45,783 nucleotides of DNA. Source: a bacterium. GTDB taxonomy: Bacteria > Patescibacteriota > Minisyncoccia > Sungbacterales > GWA2-42-14. The position numbers and the translations under genes are program-made. Position 1 is the first letter of the stretch. Each line of letters opens with the position of its first letter. The notes below the pieces were generated by a model, which worked only from the letters and a program-made list of their open reading frames with translations, searched no databases and had not been told where the DNA came from. Below, piece by piece: positions 19,568 through 28,482 of the stretch. The DNA lies in assembly GCA_030649305.1 (NCBI GenBank), contig JAUSFV010000035.1:1-45783 (forward strand), written 5' to 3'.

Positions 19568-19850
19568 CCCCCACACCAAATTATGTTTTACGTATACGTA
19601 TTGAAAAGTAAAAAAGATATGCAACTTTATGTTGGGTCAACGAACGACCTTCGTAAGCGTTTTAAAGAACATAATGATGGTAAGATTTTTTCGACGAAAA
19701 CACGACGACCATTCGAACTCGTTTATTATGAAGCGTATAAATCTGAAAAAGACGCCCGTGTTAGAGAGTCCAATTTAAAGTTAAGAAGCCGGGCTTTCAC
19801 GCAACTGAAAAAACGCATAGAAAATAGTGTGGCATAATTTGGTGTGGGGG
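19568..19850 (+). mobile_element. 283-bp GIY-YIG element with 18-bp perfect TIRs and 4-bp TTTA direct repeats
   Basis: CCCCCACACCAAATTATG ... CATAATTTGGTGTGGGGG; TTTA at 19564-19567 and 19851-19854. Confidence 0.85.
19583..19837 (+). CDS. GIY-YIG endonuclease (core ORF; ORF-track start 19517 is a fusion with host gene N-terminus)
   Basis: MFYVYVLKSKKDMQLYVGSTNDLRKRFKEHNDGKIFSTKTRRPFELVYYEAYKSEKDARVRESNLK; ATG and TAA lie inside the TIRs. Confidence 0.93.
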   Translation: MFYVYVLKSKKDMQLYVGSTNDLRKRFKEHNDGKIFSTKTRRPFELVYYEAYKSEKDARVRESNLKLRSRAFTQLKKRIENSVA

Positions 19851-20289
19851 TTTACGAAGGGCTCTTACTTCTTCCCCAATGACGCGAGCAGCATGGGAAG
19901 ATATTACGCCGCTCGCGCGCAATGAGTGGATTTGTTGGATTGAATCCGCCAAGCAAGCAGAGACGAGGATCCGTAGAATTGAGAGGGCGCAGAGGGAGCT
20001 TACGGAAGGCATGCGCCGGCCGTGTTGCTGGGCCGGCTGTATCCATCGATGAAATAAGCAAAAATGAATGAAGCCAAAAGAGTGATAAAGTAAATTTACA
20101 ATCAGGGCTTTTCGAGTAGTTTTTGCTCGATAATACAAGTTCGCACAGTCGATAATCCTTGGAGAAATCTAAGAAAATATGCGGGTTTTTTGCCCGCGTA
20201 TTTTTATAGGGTTGATTTGTAGTTTTTTGCGGTAGTGTTAGAATAAAAAGGAGAGGATTTAAGTATTGAGTTAAATTATACTTTCGTAT

Positions 20290-21295
20290 ATGGTTACGCG
20301 AATCATCACTTGGTTGGCTCATATTGTTTGGAAAGATAACCGTCGCAGAAAAGCGCTCTACGGTTTTGTTTTCTTCGTTTTTCTTGGGCCGATTTTATTT
20401 TTTAGTTTCTATCATACAATTCTTTTTGGTAAAAATATTACTGAGCTTACGCTCCGGCAGCAAGAAGTTTCTGCTGTCTCTGCTGCAGCAATACTTAATG
20501 AAAGGCTTGACGCCGTTCAGAATTTTCTTGTCGTTTTTGCTTCTCATCCTAAAATACGGCAATTCGTGAGCCAAAAAAAAATGGGATGAAGCAATTGATC
20601 TTTTGCAGTTTTTTAAGCCTCGTTTTAAGGAGGAGTTTGTCGGTCAGGTATTTTTAGTTGACTCATCGGGTATATTTGTTGCCTCTGATCCTCCGGCGCC
20701 GGAAGTGATGGGTAAAAATTTTGCGTTCCGCGACTGGTATAAGGGCGTAATGGGTACTCAATACGCATATCTCTCCGAGGTATATAAAAGAGCGCCGGAG
20801 CCGCAGTATAATGTTGTGACAATGGCTATGCCCATTATTGGTGAGAACCAACGAGTTGCCGGAATCGTTGGATTTCAAATGCGGATTGACCATTTTAAAG
20901 AGTGGAGCAAAACCATAGGTACAAATTCCTTGGTTATTGTTGATCAATACGGTCATATTGTGGCGCATCCCCAGTTTCTATCGCAGGGAGCGATTGCTGA
21001 TTTTTACTTGCCTCAGATCATTAAGGATTTGCAAGTAAAAAAATCAGGAGCTGAGATCATATTTAACCCCGTTGAAAAAGAAAACCAGGTTATCGCATAT
21101 GCCTTGATACCCGGATATAATTGGGGCATGCTTATTGAGCAGAGTAGCTCAGAATCTTTTATTGAAAGAAGCGCCCATTTATGGCAACACACTATTGTGT
21201 TTAGTTTAATTCTCCTTTGGTGCGGCTTTCTTGTTTATTTGCTTATGAGGACTATTGAACATTTTCAAGGGCATCGTAAAGATATTGTTTCATAA
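20290..21295 (+). pseudogene. Cache-domain membrane sensor gene split by a frameshift at an A9 tract
   Basis: 20290-20589 and 20603-21295 rejoin at 20573-20581 as ...HPKIRQFVSQKK(K)WDEAIDLLQFFKPRFKEEFVGQVFLVDSSG... Confidence 0.8.
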
Positions 21296-21433
21296 ATATT
21301 TTTTGTTTTTACGGGTTGGTAAGGTAAGCCCGCATGGTTCGCCCTGCGGTTTTTCTTTGCTTTGGATTTGACAAAGTAGCACCAAGTGTGTTATTTTTGT
21401 TTTGGTTCAATAAAACAGGGAGAAAATTAAACT

Positions 21434-21931
21434 ATGTTTAAAAAATTTATTGGTAATACAAAAAACGGTTTTGCTGTTTATTTTGATTCTTTGGGTTCGC
21501 ATGCCGCAACACATTTTATGGATACTCCTGAATTATTTTTTTTGGTAGTAGAAGCCCTCGCTGATTCTGAGCCCGAAGAAAAGCTTATACGCTTTGAAAA
21601 AGATATGGGGAGAATAATTGGCAGTACGGATTTATTTGAAATACAAAGTGGAGATGATATTGTATATGCGAAGAGGATCAGTAGAAATAAGTATACGCCA
21701 TTTGTTAAAAATCGTTCTCCACAGCCAACCCCATATATAACTCTTGAACTTCAGAAAAGTGGTGACAAAGAATATAATTTGTATACGGCATATATTGGAA
21801 GACTAACCCCGTCTATTCCCGGTGGTGAAGACGAGACGCCAGAGAGTAGGTCGTATTGGGCGAAACACGCTCTTATTTGGGGTACGCAAGCAATTGTGCC
21901 GGGTACTGAAACTAAGGAATGTCCTTGGTGA
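21434..21931 (+). CDS. Hypothetical protein (165 aa)
   Basis: ORF with RBS and upstream TTGACAAAGTAG promoter-like box. Confidence 0.65.
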   Translation: MFKKFIGNTKNGFAVYFDSLGSHAATHFMDTPELFFLVVEALADSEPEEKLIRFEKDMGRIIGSTDLFEIQSGDDIVYAKRISRNKYTPFVKNRSPQPTPYITLELQKSGDKEYNLYTAYIGRLTPSIPGGEDETPESRSYWAKHALIWGTQAIVPGTETKECPW

Positions 21932-22051
21932 GTTCTACCAACTTCTTGTAAACGTAAACGGCGAAAGTCCGGTGAACGCCACTAAGGCGGTTTTGACTTC
22001 GTCCAGTCCGTGGAGTTTGTAATGAATGTAACGTTTTGGTATAATTGTTTT

Positions 22052-22402
22052 ATGGAACACGACCCAAGTATTATAGGACTAGAGAAAAAGCCGCACTTTC
22101 AAGTTCTAAAGGAAGAACTTGATGTTTTGTATAGTAAGCTCTGGAATAAGTCCGTTTTAGATAGACAAGAAAGTTTACGTGAGTTTCAAAAATTAGAACA
22201 AGAGATTGGAGAAAATTTAAAAAGAATTTTATCAAAAAATGTTCGGGTAGAAATCACTTCAGACGATCCTACTGAGATGCTAGATGGTGATTGGAACTAC
22301 CCTTTGCGCGTAGAAATTTATGAGGATGATAAGCTTATTGGTCAATTTGATCCATATGACGAATTTTCATATGAGAACTTTTTATCGCAAAACAAAAAAT
22401 AA
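22052..22402 (+). CDS. Hypothetical protein (about 116 aa; ORF track starts 22010)
   Basis: MEHDPSIIGLEKKPHFQVLKEEL... intact ORF, hairpin terminator at about 22435-22455. Confidence 0.6.
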   Translation: MEHDPSIIGLEKKPHFQVLKEELDVLYSKLWNKSVLDRQESLREFQKLEQEIGENLKRILSKNVRVEITSDDPTEMLDGDWNYPLRVEIYEDDKLIGQFDPYDEFSYENFLSQNKK

Positions 22403-22827
22403 GTTCTAACACGATTCTTGTGTGATTGAGATTTGGTGTGACACGTTGTCACACTTTTTGTTTTTACATTGGTACAGGAATCAATTTCAAGTCTTTTCCC
22501 AATCCAGAGTTCTCAATGCATCTAGCGGGGCATAGCAGAAAAAACTGACGTAAAAACCTCGGTTTTATTTTTATCGCTTTCACTCCCTTCCGAACATCGT
22601 TTAGATGTGTCAGTTAGATTTGACTTCATTTTAATAATTTGCTATACTCTAAAATACGCTTGCATAAAGATAAAAATCATAGCATCTTCTTATTAAGAAA
22701 TCTTAATGTTAGCATAGTCTGACGTTTTTTGAAAATTAAGCAAATTAGCCATAAATCCGATTCATACGATTATGTTGCTGAGTCGGGTAATGGTAGCTCA
22801 GCCAGCTCTTCTTTTTGATGATTCCGT

Positions 22828-22905
22828 CAGGGTGTAGCTCAGTTTGCGCAGAGCACCTGCCTTGGGAGCAGGGGGTCGCAAGTTCAAATCTTGCCACCCT
22901 GACCA
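22828..22905 (+). tRNA. tRNA-Pro(UGG)
   Basis: CAGGGTG/CACCCTG acceptor, loop CTTGGGA, encoded CCA. Confidence 0.92.
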
Positions 22906-22925
22906 AATCTGTTTTTGATTTGTGT

Positions 22926-23002
22926 GGGGCCGTAGCTCAAATGGGAGAGCGTCTGCCTTGCAAGCAGAGGGTTGTCGGTTCAAATCCGACCGGTCTCCAC
23001 CA
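22926..23002 (+). tRNA. tRNA-Ala(UGC), acceptor stem with one extra nt
   Basis: Loop CTTGCAA; GGGGCCG against CGGTCTCC-A-CCA. Confidence 0.88.
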
Positions 23003-23022
23003 AAAATTATTTTTCGTTGCGG

Positions 23023-23099
23023 GCACCCGTAAGCTCAGCTGGAAGAGCTCCTGCCTTGTAAGCAGGTGGTCGTCCGTTCGAATCGGACCGGGTGCTCCA
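23023..23099 (+). tRNA. tRNA-Thr(UGU)
   Basis: GCACCCG/CGGGTGC, loop CTTGTAA, T-arm GTCCGTTCGAATCGGAC. Confidence 0.9.
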
Positions 23100-23132
23100 T
23101 ACCAATTCTAACAAAACCTTTTATGAAGAAAG

Positions 23133-23209
23133 GGGCCCGTAGCTCAGCGGATGAGAGCCGGGGACTTCTAATCCTCAGGTCGCAGGTTCAAATCCTGCCG
23201 GGCCTTCCA
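23133..23209 (+). tRNA. tRNA-Arg(UCU)
   Basis: Loop CTTCTAA, T-arm GCAGGTTCAAATCCTGC, encoded CCA. Confidence 0.91.
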
Positions 23210-23222
23210 AAATTTGGAGTAT

Positions 23223-23312
23223 GGGTTGGTGCCGGAAAAGAGCAACGGACCGGGCTGTAACCCCGCAGTCGGGCTTCGTCCCGTGGAGGTTCAAATCCTT
23301 CCCAACCCACCA
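23223..23312 (+). tRNA. tRNA-Tyr(GUA), class II
   Basis: GGGTTGG/CCAACCC, loop CTGTAAC, long variable arm. Confidence 0.88.
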
Positions 23313-23329
23313 AATCTGAACATTGAGGT

Positions 23330-23405
23330 GCAGGGATAGCTCAATTGGTAGAGCACCGGACCGATAATCCGGCGGTTGATGGTTCAAGCCTATCTCCCTG
23401 CACCA
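23330..23405 (+). tRNA. tRNA-Ile(GAU)
   Basis: GCAGGGA/TCCCTGC, loop CCGATAA (anticodon GAT). Confidence 0.92.
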
Positions 23406-23418
23406 AAAATCAAGTTGG

Positions 23419-23496
23419 GTCCGAGTAGCCCAATTCGGCAGAGGCAACGGCCTTAAAACCCGTTACGTGAGAGTTCGAATCTCTCCTCGGATACCA
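23419..23496 (+). tRNA. tRNA-Leu(UAA)-like with short variable region
   Basis: GTCCGAG/CTCGGAT, CTTAAAA loop, Leu-like D-arm, only TACGT between anticodon stem and T-stem. Confidence 0.78.
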
Positions 23497-23518
23497 AATT
23501 TCTGATTACTGTTTGAAC

Positions 23519-23596
23519 GCCGGAGTAGCCCAACTTGGCAGAGGCATCGGACTTAGAATCCGATTCGTGAGAGTTCAAATCTCTTCTCCGGTACCA
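23519..23596 (+). tRNA. tRNA-Leu(UAG)-like with short variable region
   Basis: GCCGGAG/CTCCGGT, TCGGA-CTTAGAA-TCCGA, variable TTCGT. Confidence 0.8.
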
Positions 23597-23620
23597 GTAA
23601 TTTTTGGATGTAAAAACTAG

Positions 23621-23697
23621 GCGCCCGTAGCTCAGTGAATCAGAGCGCCTGACTACGAATCAGGATGACGGGGGTTTGAATCCCTCCGGGCGTTCCA
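23621..23697 (+). tRNA. tRNA-Arg(ACG)
   Basis: GCGCCCG/CGGGCGT, loop CTACGAA. Confidence 0.92.
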
Positions 23698-23895
23698 AAA
23701 TCAGTTCTTTCAAAGAAAGTATCAACAGAAAGCGTACGCGAGAATTTAGAATAAAAAACTAAATTCTCCGTACGCCTTTTTATTTTTTGTTCGGTTATGT
23801 TCGGCAACCGAAAACAAGCTCTTGACAAAATAGTATAAAACATGCTATTTTTGTTTTAGTTTTTCGAAATTTTAAAAAAGAAGGAGTGCCGCAGA

Positions 23896-24417
23896 ATGTT
23901 TCGTTTCAAGATTCCTGTCTTTGCCCGTGTTATTTTTCTTGTCGGAGGATTTCTCCTTGTTCTACTTCTTTTTATGTTGTGGCGCGGCGGGAGATTGTCT
24001 ACGTCGTCAAAGTTGCGGGAAGTGAATCCGGTGTGTGACGCAACGCTTTGGAATCATGTGTATCATCCGAGTCGTCTTGAAGTAAAAGACCCATGCATCC
24101 GGGTGACCGGTGTCATTCAGAAGATTCGTGTTGAAAAAGACGGGGATTATCATGTTGAACTTCGGCTTGATCCCGCATACCGCCATCTTCTCAACGATGC
24201 AAATAGTAAAAATCAGCGCGGAAATCTCGTGGTTGAGCCGATATGCCAGCGCAAAGTTACACAGGAAAATGCGAAAGAAGCATGCAGGGGCTTTAATAAA
24301 TTTATGAAAATTCCTCCGGTCGGCACCCGCGTTACCGTGGAGGGATCGTATGTGCTTGATACGCATCACGGCTGGATGGAAATTCACCCAGCGACGCGTA
24401 TTGTTCCAATACCTTGA
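23896..24417 (+). CDS. Hypothetical membrane-anchored protein
   Basis: N-terminal TM, RBS aaggag, upstream TTGACAAAATAG...GCTATTTTTG promoter. Confidence 0.7.
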   Translation: MFRFKIPVFARVIFLVGGFLLVLLLFMLWRGGRLSTSSKLREVNPVCDATLWNHVYHPSRLEVKDPCIRVTGVIQKIRVEKDGDYHVELRLDPAYRHLLNDANSKNQRGNLVVEPICQRKVTQENAKEACRGFNKFMKIPPVGTRVTVEGSYVLDTHHGWMEIHPATRIVPIP

Positions 24418-24486
24418 CAAATAGCATAATGATGCGCTATATTTATTTTGGTTCGTACCATCCAAAAACAACATAAGGAGGCGTGT

Positions 24487-25464
24487 ATGCGATCACTTAT
24501 TCTGGCTCTGCTTTTCTCGGTTATTGGGTTCGCGGGTACGGCGTTTGCGGCAGTTGCGTCTGCCTGCCCCGAGCTTACCGGGCTTCAAAAATTTGCCGGG
24601 CTCATGACCTTTGGAAACATTATGCTTACCGCCGGTATTCTGGGTTCGGTCGGGTTTCTTGCCTGGCTTCTGTATCTCGTCCGTATTCCCGCGGTTGTGT
24701 ACGAGGTTTGTGGGTATACGGTTTCATTAGGGCTCGTGCTGTTCGCAAAGAGGATTCCTCTTGGCGTTGACCCTGCTTTCATAGCGTTTGCCGGATGCAT
24801 TTGTTTCGCGGCGATGATTCTTGTGTCCGCGGCACTGCACAATGTGAAGCGGGATGAGGCGGGATATTGCATGATGCTTGCGGTCACGTGGGCGGCCGTT
24901 GCGGTTGCCTATCAGAGCGAACTCATCGGTTTCTTCGCGGTCGCGGCACTTTTCGGGGCGCTTGGATTCTTTGTCCGGTCATATCCCTTTATGACGGTGA
25001 TCGGATTTGAAGATCGTGACGCGCTGAATCGCGCAACGGGAGCCGCCTTTGTGCTTCTCGTAGGTTTCATCTCCTTTCGCATTTCGGGCATTACGAATTC
25101 ATACGCCCAGCTTTTCTCTTACGGAACCTATCTCATCGGGAGCCTGGTCGGCTTTACGGGGCTTCTCATTCTTGCGTATGAGGGCTACGGGAAGCATCGG
25201 GGATACATTTCCCGGCAGATTCCCATAATCGTCGGCGGTATTGCAGCGCTCTTTTTCGGGTCGGTGCTTGCTATCCCGGAGCTTCAGAAGATCGGCGGTA
25301 CGTTCTTTGGGTTGTATCTCCTGGAAAAAATTTGCGATGTGCCGACTGAGGGAAGAGTCGGCTTCGCGTTCAAGGGGTTTGTTATTTCATGTATCGCCCT
25401 TGGCGCGGGATATCTCATCTTGAGCCACAAGGATTTCTTTGCTTCGTACATTTTGATGATGTAG
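24487..25464 (+). CDS. Hypothetical polytopic membrane protein with signal peptide
   Basis: RBS aaggagg before ATG 24487; multiple hydrophobic segments. Confidence 0.75.
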   Translation: MRSLILALLFSVIGFAGTAFAAVASACPELTGLQKFAGLMTFGNIMLTAGILGSVGFLAWLLYLVRIPAVVYEVCGYTVSLGLVLFAKRIPLGVDPAFIAFAGCICFAAMILVSAALHNVKRDEAGYCMMLAVTWAAVAVAYQSELIGFFAVAALFGALGFFVRSYPFMTVIGFEDRDALNRATGAAFVLLVGFISFRISGITNSYAQLFSYGTYLIGSLVGFTGLLILAYEGYGKHRGYISRQIPIIVGGIAALFFGSVLAIPELQKIGGTFFGLYLLEKICDVPTEGRVGFAFKGFVISCIALGAGYLILSHKDFFASYILMM

Positions 25465-25612
25465 CGCAGCACATTTCAATTTCGCCACGGCATTCAGCTG
25501 TGGCGGTTTTTTTATACAAACATGAGGGGGGAGTTGATAAATATATATCATTATGTCTATAATGATAACGGCACATTTTTATCAAAACTCCTCAGTATGA
25601 TTGGAGGGCGAG

Positions 25613-26338
25613 ATGCTTTTTGAAGAGAATGGAGAAAATAGGTGGAGTCAAAAATTTTGGAGCAAGATTTTAGGCAGTATCTTCGTCTTGCCGTTCATCA
25701 TGTGGATTTGGCCGTGGGCTGTGCCATTCCGATTTTTTGAGTTCTGGGGCGTTCGGGGAACGGTTAGCGAGTGGTTGTATACCGCTTGGCCGATCTTTGC
25801 GTGGGGAACGGGCGTTTCCCTTATTCTCGCGCTCTTCACCCGCAATAAACGAGATACGAATCGTCACGCGGAGCGAATCTTGGTTGGCGGAACGCTGATC
25901 AGTATTTTCGCGGGAGTTATCGAAGAAATTACCTTTCGTTGGTTATTTTTTCTTGGCGGCATTATTTCCGTGAAGGTTGGCAATTTTCTTTTCTTCGGAT
26001 TTTTCGGTTTCGGAATTCCGTCATGGTTCCACTTGAATGTTTTCGGGCCGATCGCGAATTGGACAACGCTTTATGCTCTTAAGCCGTATATCTTTCATGA
26101 AACGGGATGGGCGGTTGGGGCTGCCATGCTTGCCACGAACGCGTTCTTTCGCGACGGACATAAGTATCAGGGATGGTTTGGGTGGGTGAACAGCTGGTTC
26201 GGAGGCATGTTTCTTTTTTGGATCATGTTCCAATACGGCCTTCCGGCTGCTATCTTGATTCACTTTATTTACGATTTTCTGATTTATGCCGTCAGGTACC
26301 TGGATGCCGCGATTGAACGCGCGTTGGGGTATGTATAA
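25613..26338 (+). CDS. CPBP/Abi-like membrane protein
   Basis: 'IFAGVIEEITFRWLFFLGGI' EExxxR motif; multiple TM helices. Confidence 0.65.
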   Translation: MLFEENGENRWSQKFWSKILGSIFVLPFIMWIWPWAVPFRFFEFWGVRGTVSEWLYTAWPIFAWGTGVSLILALFTRNKRDTNRHAERILVGGTLISIFAGVIEEITFRWLFFLGGIISVKVGNFLFFGFFGFGIPSWFHLNVFGPIANWTTLYALKPYIFHETGWAVGAAMLATNAFFRDGHKYQGWFGWVNSWFGGMFLFWIMFQYGLPAAILIHFIYDFLIYAVRYLDAAIERALGYV

Positions 26339-26496
26339 TCAATTCAGTCCGGATTTGCTTACAAGCAGTTCGGACTTTTTTAACGCAGGATTGAATTTGA
26401 CTAAATATTTATTTTGATGTATAATGATAACAAGCGGACTTTTGTAAAGTCCTTTCAGGATTACCCAAAACTTCTCAAAAAGGAGTGATGACGATC

Positions 26497-26796
26497 ATGG
26501 CGCAACAGGAGGTTTCTCGGCCGATCAGATTGGTGGTTGGTATCGGAAACAACTGGGTTCAGGGATTTGCGGTAGTATATGAACAGGTGAAGGGTAGCGC
26601 GGGATCGGTCAATGTTTGGTTTGATAGTGAAAAATTTTCTAAGGTCAGATTTTCTGATACCGAGGAGAGTCGTATCGTCTGGATCGTGACGACGGAAGAT
26701 GTGGAAGTGGGGAATCTTTTCTCCGGATATCGTACTGAGTCCAAAGAAAGTTGGGAGATCAAGGAAATCGTTATTCGCCGGGATTTTCAGAAGTAG
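26497..26796 (+). CDS. Hypothetical protein (99 aa)
   Basis: ORF with RBS aaggag; ORF-track start 26485 is an alternative. Confidence 0.65.
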   Translation: MAQQEVSRPIRLVVGIGNNWVQGFAVVYEQVKGSAGSVNVWFDSEKFSKVRFSDTEESRIVWIVTTEDVEVGNLFSGYRTESKESWEIKEIVIRRDFQK

Positions 26797-26913
26797 CGTT
26801 GTCGTGCCTCCGCAGAGAAGCTTCGTGCTTCTGCGGAGGCTTTTTTATTGACAAAATAGTTTGATATGTTTTATAGTTAAGTCGCTTTACTTGCATTTGA
26901 AAGGGGGAAAGAA

Positions 26914-27126
26914 ATGGCAGCAGACTGGCCAACAAATGAAGAATGTATCGCTCTTTTCAAAGAAAAATCTCTTAGGCCGATTTTTAGAAGAAGCTTTAGG
27001 AAAACAATCGCTACTGCGGTACAAGACGCCAAAGAACACGCGGTTGCGGGCAGAATTGATGAAGCGGTTAGCGATGTTTTGCTCGCTGGGTTCGTTGAGG
27101 TTGCTCAGGAAAAACTTGGGCTGTAA
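26914..27126 (+). CDS. Small hypothetical protein (70 aa)
   Basis: RBS aaaggggga; promoter TTGACAAAATAG upstream. Confidence 0.65.
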   Translation: MAADWPTNEECIALFKEKSLRPIFRRSFRKTIATAVQDAKEHAVAGRIDEAVSDVLLAGFVEVAQEKLGL

Positions 27127-27303
27127 ATAGAAAGAAGTTCGCATCCTCATGGATGCGATTTATTTTTGATAACGGGTTTCGTATGTTTTTTATTTCAAAA
27201 CGGCCGAAATTAAGGACTTGTCTTGAGCCCGTCGAGGGGGGCTTTAACATTATTAGGGTTTTTGGTATTCTGAAGTAGTTGATACATTAGTATTAAATGG
27301 GCT

Positions 27304-28482
27304 TTAAAATCCGAAGCGGAGTTTTATTGCTCCTGTCTCGCGGATTGATCCTTTTCCCGCATCAACGTTCGTTTCAGATTCGCTTTCTATTTCTATTTCG
27401 GATGAGTTGTCTTCCGTATCGTTGTCTTCTTGTTTTTCGCCGTTCGTATCTTTTTCGTCGTCATCCTTAATGTTTGGACGCTCGCGGCCGTTCAGGTAAA
27501 TATCAAGGTCAAGGGTTCCGCGGGCCTCAACAAGGCGCCGTGCCTCCTCCGCGATGCGTATGGTTTTCTGGAAGAGGATAAACGCATCCGCGTAGGCCTT
27601 GGCGGATAATTTCACTTCTCCTTCCGCGAATGTTTCTTCCGCGGTTTTCAGGCGGAGTTCCGCATCTGCAGTTGCCGTTGCTCCTAATGTTACTTTTTTC
27701 GCGTCGATAGAGCGCTTGGTCGTGGCGATCTTGTTTTCGGCCGCATTTCGTTTGCCCTCCGCGGCATTCTGTACTTCCGCGTTTGCTTTGAGTGATATAT
27801 TCGCTTCTGCGTCTTCGCGGGAGCGTATAGCGCGCGATGTTTCCTTTTTTATTTTTTTGGCAAGCGGGAGAACCTCATTCGGGGTTTCTTCCTCATTATC
27901 CGCAAGGCGCGAGAGGATTCGCTCATGCACGCGAAGCGATATTTCAAAATTGGAGCTTGCATCCGCCGCACCGTCAAAATCTTTTTTCTCCTCAAACGCG
28001 GCAATGCGGATTTTGACGCGTTCAGCGTGCCGGCTGAAATTTGATTCAATTTGCTCGCGCGTTTCTGTATCAAGTCGACCTCGGACGGCAAGTTCTTCCG
28101 CTTCGTTCAGGCGCCGTTCAATGAGGCGCGTCTGCCATGCTACATCGGCCTCTGCGGAGACGGCAAGAACCCCCCCGACGGATTCATTCATATTTATTTT
28201 TACCGGATATAATATGTCTCCCGGGAGAGACGATTCGGCCGCGTAAGATACGCCGCCGCCGATGAAGAGTACCAATACAAGTGCGATAGGCATAGGTTTT
28301 AGAGTTTGGATTATATTAAAAAAAGAATAAGACCTTTGCCATGTATGACTGGACGCGGCCATTTTTCTTACCGGGTTATTGCGCATAAAGAAAAGTACAG
28401 CGTTTCGGGTACGCGATTTTTCTTCGGCCGAGAGGCGTATTTTTTTTGCTTCATCTGCGATTGTTTCAAAAATATTTTTCAT
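27304..28482 (-). CDS. DUF5667-like anti-sigma/secreted protein with one TM
   Basis: 'ESSLPGDILYPVKINMNESV' motif; overlaps the upstream ECF sigma gene. Confidence 0.75.
   Translation of the reverse strand: MKNIFETIADEAKKIRLSAEEKSRTRNAVLFFMRNNPVRKMAASSHTWQRSYSFFNIIQTLKPMPIALVLVLFIGGGVSYAAESSLPGDILYPVKINMNESVGGVLAVSAEADVAWQTRLIERRLNEAEELAVRGRLDTETREQIESNFSRHAERVKIRIAAFEEKKDFDGAADASSNFEISLRVHERILSRLADNEEETPNEVLPLAKKIKKETSRAIRSREDAEANISLKANAEVQNAAEGKRNAAENKIATTKRSIDAKKVTLGATATADAELRLKTAEETFAEGEVKLSAKAYADAFILFQKTIRIAEEARRLVEARGTLDLDIYLNGRERPNIKDDDEKDTNGEKQEDNDTEDNSSEIEIESESETNVDAGKGSIRETGAIKLRFGF

Larger units (their letters stand above)
19517..20052 (+). pseudogene. YdeI/OmdA-like gene interrupted by the GIY-YIG element (19517-19567 plus 19851-20052)
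   Basis: Excising the insert and one TTTA copy gives MKKEIVTDAVHRVPADL-RRALTSSPMTRAAWEDITPLARNEWICWIESAKQAETRIRRIERAQRELTEGMRRPCCWAGCIHR*. Confidence 0.85.

Noticed and set aside
19797-20138. 113-aa and 156-aa minus-strand ORFs over the YdeI-like C-terminal fragment
   Set aside because: The plus strand gives a recognisable family sequence; the antisense ORFs match nothing and cross the TIR
21940-22025. Possible structured RNA (ggcgaaagtccggtgaacgccactaaggcgg)
   Set aside because: Short alternative pairings only; no match to a riboswitch class I could recognise
22798-23447. ORFs 22798-22983(-), 22815-23111(+), 23066-23260(+), 23175-23447(-)
   Set aside because: They run through tRNA genes; 'GWQDLNLRPPAPKAGAL'-type peptides are classic tRNA-derived false ORFs
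27205-27245. CTTGTCTTGAGCCCGTCGAGGGGG as part of a repeat family with the intron insert CCCTTCGACAGGCTCAGGG
   Set aside because: Similarity is suggestive but too short and imperfect to annotate from one window
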